From Streptomyces sp. PsTaAH-137 (GTDB taxonomy: Bacteria; Actinomycetota; Actinomycetes; Streptomycetales; Streptomycetaceae), in assembly GCF_003259365.1 (NCBI RefSeq), contig NZ_QLLY01000005.1, positions 1-64,000 on the forward strand: 64,000 nt of DNA. Reading direction: 5' to 3'. This document shows, in pieces, positions 35,209-43,841 of the stretch (position 1 is the first letter of the stretch; each line of letters begins with the position of its first letter). The notes beneath the pieces are model-generated. The model made no database searches and was not told the origin of the DNA. It worked only from the letters and a program-made list of their open reading frames with translations. Both the position numbers and the translations under genes were made by a program.

Positions 35209-36638
35209 GCGTCGTCGAGACCACGTACGGAGCGGTGCGCGGCCGCGTCGAGGACGGGGTGACCGTCTTCCGGGGCATCCCGTACGCGGCGCCGCCGGTG
35301 GGCCCGCTGCGGCTGCGGCCCCCGGAGCCGCCCGAGCCCTGGGACGGGATCCTGGAGGCCACCGATTTCGGTCCCACCGCCCCCAAGAATCCTTACGGCG
35401 CGCCCCTGGACGCGCTGCTGCCCGATCCGGACGTGCCCGGCGACGGCTGGCTCAACCTCAACGTGTGGACGCCCGCACCGAACGACGGCCCGCGCCCGGT
35501 GATGGTCTGGATCCACGGCGGCTCCCTGCGCAACGGCTCGTCGGCCGTGCCGGTCTACGACGGCCGGGCGTTCGCCCGCGACGGCGTGGTGCTCGTCTCG
35601 ATCAACTACCGCCTCGGCATCGAGGGATTCGGCGTCTTCCCCGACACCCCGGCCAATCTCGGACTGCGCGACCAACTGGCCGCGCTCGCCTGGGTGCGGG
35701 ACAACATCGCCGCCTTCGGCGGCGACCCGGACAACGTGACGGTGTTCGGCGAGTCCGCGGGCGCCATCAGCATCGGCGCCCTGCTGGCGAGTCCGCACGC
35801 GAAGGGGCTCTTCCACCGGGCGGTGCTCCAGAGCGGCCCGCCCTCGGCGGTGTCCCGGGACACCGCCGCGCGCACCACCACCGCCATCGCCGAGCAGCTC
35901 GGCATCGAGCCCACCGCAGCGGCCTTCGCCGCCGCGGACCCCGGCCGGCTCCTCGCCGCCCAGCGGGACGTCACCCGGCGCGGCAATCCGCTGACCGGCG
36001 GTCCCGGCTTCCAGATCGTCGTCGACGGCGACCTCGTCCCCGAGGATCCCGCCACGGCGCTGGCGCGGGGCGCGGCCGACGGGATCGACGTGCTCCTCGG
36101 CAGCAACACCGACGAGTACCGGCTGTGGTTCGTGCCCAGTGGTCTCGTCGACCGGATCGGCCGGGTCACGCTGCGGGCCGCCCTGCTCAAGCAGCGGGCG
36201 CCGTGGCGCGCCCCGCGCGTCTACCGTGCCGCCCGGCCCGGCGCGTCCCCGGGCGAGATCCTCGGCGCCATCGCGACCGACACCCTGCTGCGCGTTCCGT
36301 TCAACCGGCTCGCCGACGCCCGAACGGGCCGTCCCGGGCGCACGTTCCTCTACGAGTTCGCCTGGCCGTCACCCGTACAGCGGCTCGGCGCCTGCCACGC
36401 CCTGGAGATCGGCTTCGTCTTCGACACGCTCGGGACCGCCGACAGCCGCCTGCTCACCGGGGACGGCGCGCCGCAGGAACTGGCCGACGCGATGCACGGC
36501 GCCTGGGTCTCGTTCGCCGCCACGGGCGACCCGGGCTGGCCGCAGTGGGACGGCGGCCGGCCCGTCATGACCTTCGCCGCCGACGGCGCGCGGGTGGTCC
36601 ACGCTCCCCGCGAGGAGGAGCGCCGTCTGTGGCGCTGA
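35205..36638 (+). CDS. Type B carboxylesterase family protein
   Basis: A 477-residue alpha/beta hydrolase of the carboxylesterase/lipase type. Marks are FRGIPYAAPP near 22-31, the oxyanion HGG at 105-107 and the nucleophile elbow FGESAG (Ser184). Acid and base are expected later, for example Glu in NTDEYRL and His in GACHALE. No signal peptide. Translationally coupled to the acyl-CoA ligase (ATGA), so it may release the acid that the ligase activates. Some family members hydrolyse p-nitrobenzyl or aromatic esters. Confidence 0.9.
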
Positions 36639-36815
36639 GCGCGTCCCGCACGGGCACGGCGCCCCGGGTGACGGCCGCCACCCGCCGCTGACGGGCACCT
36701 TCCTGCACGGGCGACTGCATCCGACACGGCCCGGCGAGCTGAACGCTGGTTGACACGACTTGTCCGATCCACGGATCCGCCGTGCTTCGTCAGCTTCCGC
36801 CGTCAGAGGTGACCG

Positions 36816-37040
36816 ATGTCAGCCGGTTCTCAGTTGAATCACCCGTCGCCCGGGGATCTCGCGCTGTTCGCCCTCGAAGGTGACCTCTCGGAGGCGGCCG
36901 GGGACCATCTGCGGGACTGCGCGCCGTGCCGTTCGACGCTCGCGGAGTTCGTGCGCGTGACGGAGGCCGCCCGGGCCGGTACGACGGGCCCGGTGCGGCC
37001 TCCTGCGAAGGTCTGGAAGGTGATCCGCGACCAGCTGTAG
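36816..37040 (+). CDS. Small zinc-finger anti-sigma-like protein
   Basis: A 74-residue protein carrying the anti-sigma zinc motif H-x3-C-x2-C (His31, Cys35, Cys38 in HLRDCAPCR) and nothing else: no membrane segment and no extracytoplasmic domain. It could be a soluble ZAS-type anti-sigma factor, though no sigma gene is adjacent. ATG at 36816. A TTGACA lies 66 bases upstream. Its stop almost touches that of the convergent DUF4383 gene. Confidence 0.7.
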   Translation: MSAGSQLNHPSPGDLALFALEGDLSEAAGDHLRDCAPCRSTLAEFVRVTEAARAGTTGPVRPPAKVWKVIRDQL

Positions 37041-37041
37041 C

Positions 37042-37572
37042 TCAGGTGCGCGAGCCCGTGGGGGCGCCGCCCGCGGGCAGGCCACGGCGGGCGATCGCCT
37101 CCCGCGCCGCCTCCCGGGGGTGCCGGCGGCGCCAGTACGGATTGTCGTGGGGCAGCTTGCTGGACACCCGGCCGTACATCCCGAAGGTGAGGACGACCAG
37201 GCCCATCACGAAGCTGAAGATGACGTTGGTCATGCCGAAGCCGAGCACGTTCGCGCCCTTGTCCAGGATGAAGATGTGGACGAAGCCGCTGATCAGGAAC
37301 AGGGTGCCCACGACCATGTTGAGCGTCGAGGCGACGTTGCCCCCGATGACGGCTCCGGCGATCAGGGCGACGCCGACGACGACCGAGATGAGACTGAGGA
37401 CGCCGTTCGTGGACATGCCCGCGATGTGGCTGCCGTCCGTGTTGAACGGGCTCAGCTGGTCGGCGAAGCCGAGGCAGCCGAAGACGAGCAGCACGACGCC
37501 GCAGAACGCGGCGCCCCACCGGTACACCTGGGACAGTTTGTGATCGACGGGAAGTTCGTCCTTGAGCTCCAT
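37042..37572 (-). CDS. DUF4383 family membrane protein
   Basis: A 176-residue protein with four membrane helices (about 20-38, 57-77, 84-104 and 115-137) between a charged N terminus (MELKDELPVDHKLSQVYR) and a basic tail. The FLISGFVHIFILDKGANVLGFG core is characteristic of DUF4383, a family of unknown function common in actinobacteria. ATG at 37572. Confidence 0.82.
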   Translation of the reverse strand: MELKDELPVDHKLSQVYRWGAAFCGVVLLVFGCLGFADQLSPFNTDGSHIAGMSTNGVLSLISVVVGVALIAGAVIGGNVASTLNMVVGTLFLISGFVHIFILDKGANVLGFGMTNVIFSFVMGLVVLTFGMYGRVSSKLPHDNPYWRRRHPREAAREAIARRGLPAGGAPTGSRT

Positions 37573-37667
37573 GATGCGGGCACCTTTCTGGTCCACCACG
37601 TCCAGTACACCCCTCCCGGAGTCACTTCGCCCTGTTTCGCCCCTTCGGTTGCACTTGATCTGTGATG

Positions 37668-39746
37668 TCACTCCTTGCTGAGCCGGCTCGGCCACCAGGA
37701 CCTCGGTCCGATGTCCCTGACCAGCGCGGGAACCAGCAGCGAGCGGACGACCAGGGTGTCGAGGAGCACGCCGAAGGCGACGATGAAGGCGATCTGGACG
37801 AGGAAGGCCAGCGGGATCACGCCGAGGGCGGCGAAGGTCGCGGCCAGCACGACACCGGCCGAGGTGATCACCCCGCCCGTGGCGACGAGCGCCTTGAGGA
37901 TCCCCTCGCGCACCCCGTGCTCCAGGGACTCCTCCCGGGCCCGGGACATCAGGAAGATGTTGTAGTCCACGCCCAGCGCGACGAGGAACACGAACCCGTA
38001 CAGGGGCACGGAGGCGTCGGTGCCGGAGAAGCCGAAGACGTGCCGGAAGACCAGCGAGGAGATGCCGAGGGTGGCGGCGAAGTTGAGCGCCACCGTCGCG
38101 ACCAGGATCACCGGCATGAGGACGGAGCGCAGCAGTCCGACGAGGATGACCAGGATGATGGCGAGGACCACCGGGACGATCAGCGCGCGGTCGTGCTCGG
38201 CGGTGCGCTGGGTGTCGTACTGCTGGGCGGTGTAGCCGCCGACCAGGGCGTCGGCGCCGTCGATCCCGTGCAGGGCGGTGCGCAGCCGGGCGACCGTGGC
38301 CTTGGCCGCGTCGCTGTCGGCGGCGTCCTTGAGCGTGACGTCCACGCGGATCCTGCCGTCCACGACGCGGGTCTCCCCGGAGCCGGGGCGGCCCTGTCCG
38401 GTCACCGGCGTCACGTCGGCGACTCCGGGGACCGCCTCCGCCCGCTGGACGATCCGCGCCTCTTGGCCGGCGTCGGCGATCACGACGGCCGGGTTGCCGG
38501 AGCCGCCCGGGAAGTGCTCGGCGAGGGTGGCCTGCGCGGTGACCGACGGGGCGTCGTTGACGAAGATCTCGTCGAGGGGCACGCCCTTGGAGTTCAGGGT
38601 GGGGGCGAAGGCGGCACAGGCGAGGAGGCCGATCAGCGCGACGGCCCAGATCCGGCGCGGCGACCGCCCGACGCGGTGGGCGATGCGCCGCCACACGCCG
38701 TGGCCGCCGCCCTGGGCCTCCGCCGGCTTGGGCCGCGCGGGCCAGTAGGCGGCGTTGCCCAGCAGGACCAGGGCCGCCGGCAGGAAGGTGAGGGTGGTCA
38801 GGACCGCGCACACGATGCCGATGGCGCCCACCGGACCGAGGGCCCGGTTGTTGGTGAGGTCGCTGAGCAGCAGCGCGAGCAGACCGAGCGCGACGGTGGC
38901 GGCGCTGGCGACGACGGCTCCGGTGGAGCGGCGCAGGGCGGCGCGCATCGCGGTGAACCGGTCCTCCCCCGCCGCCAGTTCCTCGCGGTAGCGGGCGGTG
39001 AGCAGCAGGGCGTAGTCGGTGGCCGCGCCGATCACCAGGATCGACAGGATGCCCTGGACCTGGCCGTCGACCCGGACGACGTCGTGGTCGGCGAGGACGT
39101 AGACGACGGCGCAGGCGACGCCCAGGGCGAACACGGCGCCGAGGATGATCACGAAGGGCAGCAGAACGCTGCGGTAGACCAGCAGCAGGATCACCAGGAC
39201 CGTGATCAGGGCGACCCCGAGGAGCAGCCCGTCGATCCCGGCGAAGGCGTCGGAGAGGTCGGCCTGGCTGGCGGCCGGCCCCGCGAGGACCGCCGTGGCT
39301 CCGCCGACGGCGCCCACGCGTTCGGAGATCCGGTCGAGGGTGGGCGCCAGTTCGTCGCCGAGGTCGGGCTTGAGCTGGACGACCCCTTCCAGGGCCTTGC
39401 GGTCGCTCGACGGGATCGCGGGCGAGACCTGGCCCACGACTCCCGACGTGCCCTTCAGGCCGGTCAGCGCGCGGGTCGCGGCGCTGCGCTGCGCGGTGTC
39501 GAGGGTGCCCTTGTCGTCGGCGGTCCAGACGACGATCACCGGCAGGGTCTCGTCGTCCTGGAAGGCGCGCTGCGCGTCGATCACCCGGGTCGATTCGGCG
39601 CTGCGCGGCAGGAAGGCGGCCTGGTCGTTGGTGGACACCTCGCCCAGCCGCCCGGCGTAGGGGCCCAGGGTGCCGCCGACGGCGAGCCAGACGAACAGCA
39701 GGACAAGAGGCACGAGCCACCGAGTACCTCGGGGGGTGCGGGACAT
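37668..39746 (-). CDS. MMPL family RND-type transporter
   Basis: A 692-residue transporter of the mycobacterial MmpL type, with two halves that each have one membrane helix, a large extracytoplasmic domain and about five more helices. The proton-relay sites are visible in GAATDYALLL and LGVDYNIFLMS. It may export lipids or hydrophobic drugs. ATG at 39746 with GGAG upstream. The neighbouring MarR gene (39911-40423) is co-directional, with candidate operators between them, so MarR probably represses this gene. Confidence 0.9.
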   Translation of the reverse strand: MSRTPRGTRWLVPLVLLFVWLAVGGTLGPYAGRLGEVSTNDQAAFLPRSAESTRVIDAQRAFQDDETLPVIVVWTADDKGTLDTAQRSAATRALTGLKGTSGVVGQVSPAIPSSDRKALEGVVQLKPDLGDELAPTLDRISERVGAVGGATAVLAGPAASQADLSDAFAGIDGLLLGVALITVLVILLLVYRSVLLPFVIILGAVFALGVACAVVYVLADHDVVRVDGQVQGILSILVIGAATDYALLLTARYREELAAGEDRFTAMRAALRRSTGAVVASAATVALGLLALLLSDLTNNRALGPVGAIGIVCAVLTTLTFLPAALVLLGNAAYWPARPKPAEAQGGGHGVWRRIAHRVGRSPRRIWAVALIGLLACAAFAPTLNSKGVPLDEIFVNDAPSVTAQATLAEHFPGGSGNPAVVIADAGQEARIVQRAEAVPGVADVTPVTGQGRPGSGETRVVDGRIRVDVTLKDAADSDAAKATVARLRTALHGIDGADALVGGYTAQQYDTQRTAEHDRALIVPVVLAIILVILVGLLRSVLMPVILVATVALNFAATLGISSLVFRHVFGFSGTDASVPLYGFVFLVALGVDYNIFLMSRAREESLEHGVREGILKALVATGGVITSAGVVLAATFAALGVIPLAFLVQIAFIVAFGVLLDTLVVRSLLVPALVRDIGPRSWWPSRLSKE

Positions 39747-39792
39747 GGTTCTCCAGAGCAGCGACAGCGGGGATCTCAGAAAACGCAAGAGC

Positions 39793-39839
39793 TGAGAACT
39801 AAGAAATCTCAACGCCAAAGTATCTTAATGATTGAGCTA
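39793..39839. promoter_or_regulatory. Candidate MarR operators before the MMPL gene
   Basis: Two 19-bp dyads lie in a rare AT-rich patch: TGAGA-N9-TCTCA (39793-39811) and TATCTTAA-TGA-TTGAGCTA (39821-39839, 8-3-8 with two mismatches). Size and AT content suit MarR binding. Confidence 0.5.
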
Positions 39840-39910
39840 AAAATCTCCGACGGCGGGTTCCTCGCTCATCATTCGCCCCGTGCGTGCCGTTCGGATGCGG
39901 CGCGCGGCGA

Positions 39911-40423
39911 TCAGCCGCGGAGACCGCTCCGGGTCTCGGCGAGTTCCTCGTTGAGGACGTTCAGGAAGCGCAGGACGACGGCCAGTTCGGGCTCGTCGAA
40001 GCGGCGCCTGGCCCGCTCCGTGGCCTCCGCGAGCGGAGCGAAGTGCTTGCGGGCCTGCGCCTGCGCGCTGGGCACGTAGTGCAGGTGGACGACCCGCCGG
40101 TCCGCGCTCTCGCGGACCCGCTTCACGTGCCCGGCGCGCTCCAGCCGGTCGACGCAGGCGCTGACCGCGCCGGAGGTCAGGCCGAGGCGCTGCCGCAGCA
40201 GGCTCGGGGTGAGCGGGGTCTCGGAGTCCAGGATGGCGGCGAGCGCCTGGACGTCCGTGGGGTGCAGTTCCTGACCGGCCGCGAAGGCGTGAATGAGCCG
40301 GTTCAGTTCGCCGTTGAGCCGGCGCAGCTCGACGGCGAGGGAGCGCAGGTCCGGGTGCGACGGCGCGGTCGCGGAGGCGGCCTCGTCCGCCTCGGGGGCC
40401 TTGCGGGGTTCACGGTTGTCCAC
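39911..40423 (-). CDS. MarR family transcriptional regulator
   Basis: A 170-residue MarR protein. The recognition segment is LTPSLLRQRLGLTSGAVSACVDRLERAGHV and the wing RESADRRVVHLHYV. GTG at 40423 has no strong ribosome site. It is transcribed toward the MMPL gene and is divergent from the lipid/photolyase operon, so it could influence either. The operators found lie on the MMPL side. Confidence 0.9.
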   Translation of the reverse strand: MDNREPRKAPEADEAASATAPSHPDLRSLAVELRRLNGELNRLIHAFAAGQELHPTDVQALAAILDSETPLTPSLLRQRLGLTSGAVSACVDRLERAGHVKRVRESADRRVVHLHYVPSAQAQARKHFAPLAEATERARRRFDEPELAVVLRFLNVLNEELAETRSGLRG

Positions 40424-40460
40424 CCGCTCACCCTATCGACGCCATCGGCGATCCCCTTCC

Positions 40461-40489
40461 ACCAATCCGCCGCCCGAGCGGCTCCGGAT
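40461..40489 (+). promoter_or_regulatory. SigK-like promoter of the lipid/photolyase operon
   Basis: ACCAATCC (40461-40468), 11 bases, then GGCTCCGGAT (40480-40489). The same bipartite element precedes sigK-rskA and the hydrolase gene at 49001. The -10 CCGGAT differs by one base from CCGAAT, the -10 described for mycobacterial SigK. The predicted leader is about 35 bases. Confidence 0.7.
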
Positions 40490-40531
40490 CATGAATGAGA
40501 CCGCGCCCGCGGTCACCGGGGAGGAGAGGCG

Positions 40532-41827
40532 ATGACGTCGATATCGGGGCGCAGCCCCGGGGAGGCCGGAGCGCGGCACACCGCCGTGATCGGCAGCGGC
40601 GTGGCCGGGCTGACCGCCGCGCACGTCCTGGGCCGCACGCACCGGGTCACCCTGTACGAGGCCGACGCCCGCCTCGGCGGCCACGCCCACACGCACGAGC
40701 TGACCTCGCCCGACGGCGCACGGCACCGCGTGGACTCGGGCTTCATCGTGCACAACCGCGCCACCTACCCGAACCTGCTGCGCCTGTTCGCCGAACTCGG
40801 CGTCGCCACGCAGGAGTCGGAGATGAGCATGTCGGTGCGGTGCGAGGGATGCGGCCTGGAGTACGCGGGCGCCCGCGGGCCCGGCGGACTGTTCGCCCGC
40901 CCCCGCAACGCCGTACGCGGCCCCTATCTGCGGCTGCTCACCGAGGTCCCGGCCTTCCACCGTGCGGCGCGCCGCACGCTCGACGAGGACCCGGGCTGCA
41001 CGCTGACGCTGGGCGGGTTCCTGGACCACGAGGGCTTCTCCCCGTACTTCCGTACGCACTTCATGACCCCGCTCGTCTCGGCGGTCTGGTCCTGCGACGC
41101 CGCCACCGCCCAGGCCTACCCGGCGGTGTACCTGTTCCGGTTCCTCCGGCACCACGGGATGCTCTCGGTGAGCGGATCGCCGACGTGGCGCACCGTCACC
41201 GGCGGCTCCGGCAGCTATGTCGACCGGGTGGCCGAGGGAGTGGACGAGGTGCGGCTCGGGACGCCGGTCCGGGCGGTGCGGCGGCACCCGGACGGGGCCG
41301 AGGTGACCACGCAGGACGGCGCCACCGCCTCGTACGACTCCGTGGTCGTCGCCACGCATCCGGACCAGGCGCTGAACCTGCTGGCCGACGCCACCCCGCT
41401 CGAGAAGACGGTCCTCGGCGCCTTCCGGTACTCACGGAACACCACGCTGCTGCACACCGACACCGGTCTGCTGCCCCGCGCCCGCCGGGCCCGCGCCTCC
41501 TGGAACTATCTGATGCCGTCCTGCGCGGCGGGCGCCGACCGGGTCCGGGTCAGCTACGACATGAACCGGCTCCAGCGGCTGACCGCGCCCGAGACCTACG
41601 TCGTCACGCTCGGCGGCGAGGACCGGGTCGCCCCGGACCGGGTGCTGGCGCGCATGGTGTACGAACACCCCGTCTACACACCGGAGTCGGTCGCCGCGCA
41701 GCAGCGGCTGCCGGAACTGAACTCCGGCGTCACGGCGTTCGCGGGCGCCTATCACGGCTGGGGATTCCACGAGGACGGCTGCCGCTCGGGGGTGGCGGCC
41801 GCCGCGGCGCTCGGGGTGCACTGGTGA
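40532..41827 (+). CDS. FAD-dependent oxidoreductase (amine-oxidase type), first gene of the lipid operon
   Basis: A 431-residue flavoprotein with the FAD motif GSGVAGLTAA (21-30) and LYEADARLGGHAHT (42-55), related to phytoene desaturase/amine oxidase proteins. It corresponds by context to M. tuberculosis Rv0449c. In similar operons such proteins are thought to oxidise or desaturate membrane acyl chains; this is inference. ATG at 40532 has GGAGAGG close by. Its stop overlaps the DUF1365 start as GTGA. Confidence 0.88.
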   Translation: MTSISGRSPGEAGARHTAVIGSGVAGLTAAHVLGRTHRVTLYEADARLGGHAHTHELTSPDGARHRVDSGFIVHNRATYPNLLRLFAELGVATQESEMSMSVRCEGCGLEYAGARGPGGLFARPRNAVRGPYLRLLTEVPAFHRAARRTLDEDPGCTLTLGGFLDHEGFSPYFRTHFMTPLVSAVWSCDAATAQAYPAVYLFRFLRHHGMLSVSGSPTWRTVTGGSGSYVDRVAEGVDEVRLGTPVRAVRRHPDGAEVTTQDGATASYDSVVVATHPDQALNLLADATPLEKTVLGAFRYSRNTTLLHTDTGLLPRARRARASWNYLMPSCAAGADRVRVSYDMNRLQRLTAPETYVVTLGGEDRVAPDRVLARMVYEHPVYTPESVAAQQRLPELNSGVTAFAGAYHGWGFHEDGCRSGVAAAAALGVHW

Positions 41828-42558
41828 GCGCCGCGCCGGCCCTGTACGACGTCGCGGTCGTCCACGTACGGACCGCGCCGCAGCGCTACAGCCTGCGGCA
41901 CCGCACCTACATGTGGCTGATCGACCCCGACCGTCCCCCTGAACTGCCGCTCCCCCTGCGGCCGTTGGCGCGGTTCGATCCCCGGGACCACTTCACCGGA
42001 CGCGCGCCGTCCGTCCGCGCCGGGCTCGACGCCTTCCTGGCGGAGCACGGGGTGGATCTGGCGGGCGGCCGGGTGCTGATGCTCGCCCACGCGCGGGTAC
42101 TCGGGTACGTGTTCAACCCGCTGACCCTCTACTGGTGCCACGGTCCGGACGGCGCGCTGCGCTGTGTCGTCGCCGAGGTCCACAACACGTACGGCGAACG
42201 CCACAGTTACCTGCTGTACCCCGACGGCGAAGGACGGGCGACGACCGGCAAGGAGTTCTACGTCTCGCCGTTCTTCCCCATCGACGGCCGTTACCGCATG
42301 CGCCTGCCCGCCCCCGGCGGCCGGGTCGACCTCACCGTGCAGCTGGAGCGCGAGGGCGGCCGGCCCTTCACCGCAACCGTTCGCGGTACGCGACACGAAG
42401 CACGGACGCGGACCCTGCTGCGGCTGGCCGTGCGCCGGCCGTGGTCCACGCTCGCCGTGGCCGCCGCCATCCGGTGGCACGGCGTGCGCCTTTTTCTGCG
42501 CGGGCTTCCGGTCCAGCCCCGGCCCGCTTCACGACGATGCCCGGAGAACCACCGATGA
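41824..42558 (+). CDS. DUF1365 family protein
   Basis: A 244-residue protein of the DUF1365 family, a partner of the FAD oxidoreductase and cyclopropane-synthase-like genes in many bacteria (Rv0448c position in M. tuberculosis). Typical segments are MLAHARVLGYVFNPLTLYWC and EVHNTYGERHSYLL, with several conserved His and Tyr. No membrane helix is certain, though the C-terminal part is amphipathic. The biochemical role is unknown. GTG at 41824 overlaps the upstream stop, and its own stop overlaps the next ATG. Confidence 0.87.
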   Translation: MSAAPALYDVAVVHVRTAPQRYSLRHRTYMWLIDPDRPPELPLPLRPLARFDPRDHFTGRAPSVRAGLDAFLAEHGVDLAGGRVLMLAHARVLGYVFNPLTLYWCHGPDGALRCVVAEVHNTYGERHSYLLYPDGEGRATTGKEFYVSPFFPIDGRYRMRLPAPGGRVDLTVQLEREGGRPFTATVRGTRHEARTRTLLRLAVRRPWSTLAVAAAIRWHGVRLFLRGLPVQPRPASRRCPENHR

Positions 42559-43841
42559 GAACAGACGAATCCCCCTCGACCACGGCGTTCCGCGGCACGG
42601 CGCGGCCCGCTTCCGGCGTCGATCCGGTCCGCTGGCCGGACGTCGCGGCGACGCCCCGGGTCTCACGGGCCCGCACCGCGGTCGCCGCCGCCGTCGTGCG
42701 CCACGCGCTGGAGCGGCTGCCGCTGCGCGTGCGGTTCGCCGACGGGACCGAGCTCGGCCGGGGCGGTCCGCTCCTGGAGGTGCGGCAGCCGCGGGCGTTC
42801 CACGCCCGGATCGGCCGTGACGGCCTGATCGGGTTCGGCGAGTCCTACATGGCGCGGGAGTGGGACGCGCCCGACCTGGTGGCGGTGCTGACCGTGCTGG
42901 CGGCGCACGCGGCCGACCTGGTGCCCGCGCCGCTGCAACGGCTGCGCGGCCTGTGGGCCCTGCGCCGGCCGGCCGCGCAGCGCAACAGCCCGGACGGCTC
43001 CCGCGAGAACATCAGCCACCACTACGACCTGTCCAACGACCTGTTCGCGCTGTTCCTCGACGAGACCCTCAGCTATTCGTCGGCAGCCTTCCGCGCGCTG
43101 CCCGCCGAGTGGAACCTGCTCGCCGACGCCCAGCGCCGCAAGATCGACCGGCTGCTCGACCTCGCCGAGGTCGGCGACGGCACCCGGGTCCTGGAGATCG
43201 GCACGGGGTGGGGCGAGCTCGCGCTGCGGGCCGCCGCCCGCGGCGCGCACGTCACCTCGCTCACCCTCTCCCACGAGCAGCGGGACCTGGCGCGCGAGCG
43301 GATCGCGGCGGCCGGGTTCGCCGACCGGGTCACGGTCGAGCTGTGCGACTACCGCGAGGCGCGCGGCACGTACGACGCCGTCGTGAGCGTCGAGATGATC
43401 GAGGCCGTCGGCGCCGAGTTCTGGCCGGTGTACTTCCGTACGCTCGACGCCCGTCTCGCCCCGGGCGGCCGGGTCGCGCTCCAGGCCATCACGATGCCGC
43501 ACGAGCGGATGCTGGCCAGCGGCTCCACGTACACCTGGATCCAGAAGTACATCTTCCCCGGCGGTCTGCTGCCGTCCGTGGAGGCGGTGGCGGAGGTCGT
43601 GCGCGACCACACCGCGCTCAGCGTGACGCGCCGGGACGGTTACGGCGCCCACTACGCCGAGACGCTGCGGCTGTGGCGCGAGCGGTTCGCCGCGCGCGCG
43701 GACGAGGTCGACGCGCTCGGCTTCGACGAGACGTTCCGCCGCATGTGGACGTTCTATCTCGCCTACTCCGAGGCCGGGTTCCGCTCCGGCTACCTCGACG
43801 TCCAGCAGTACCTGTTCACCAAGGAGGCGTCCGCCCGATGA
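42555..43841 (+). CDS. Cyclopropane-synthase-family methyltransferase 1 (bicarbonate ligands lost)
   Basis: A 428-residue SAM-dependent methyltransferase acting on phospholipid acyl chains. SAM site VLEIGTGWGE (212-221); lipid-side motif ENISHHYDLSNDLF (151-164). The Cys expected in YSC is Ser176 (LSYSSAAF), and the His of EHVG is Ala (VEMIEAVGAEFW). In E. coli Cfa these positions bind the catalytic bicarbonate. It may therefore add a methyl or methylene branch rather than close a ring, as proposed for UfaA1/UfaM-type enzymes. ATGA overlaps at both ends. Confidence 0.9.
   Translation: MRTDESPSTTAFRGTARPASGVDPVRWPDVAATPRVSRARTAVAAAVVRHALERLPLRVRFADGTELGRGGPLLEVRQPRAFHARIGRDGLIGFGESYMAREWDAPDLVAVLTVLAAHAADLVPAPLQRLRGLWALRRPAAQRNSPDGSRENISHHYDLSNDLFALFLDETLSYSSAAFRALPAEWNLLADAQRRKIDRLLDLAEVGDGTRVLEIGTGWGELALRAAARGAHVTSLTLSHEQRDLARERIAAAGFADRVTVELCDYREARGTYDAVVSVEMIEAVGAEFWPVYFRTLDARLAPGGRVALQAITMPHERMLASGSTYTWIQKYIFPGGLLPSVEAVAEVVRDHTALSVTRRDGYGAHYAETLRLWRERFAARADEVDALGFDETFRRMWTFYLAYSEAGFRSGYLDVQQYLFTKEASAR

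Noticed and set aside
37042..39720. Minus-strand 892-codon frame running from within the MMPL gene into DUF4383
   Set aside because: The first two thirds are an Arg-rich shifted frame of the MMPL gene. The DUF4383 gene has its own start at 37572.
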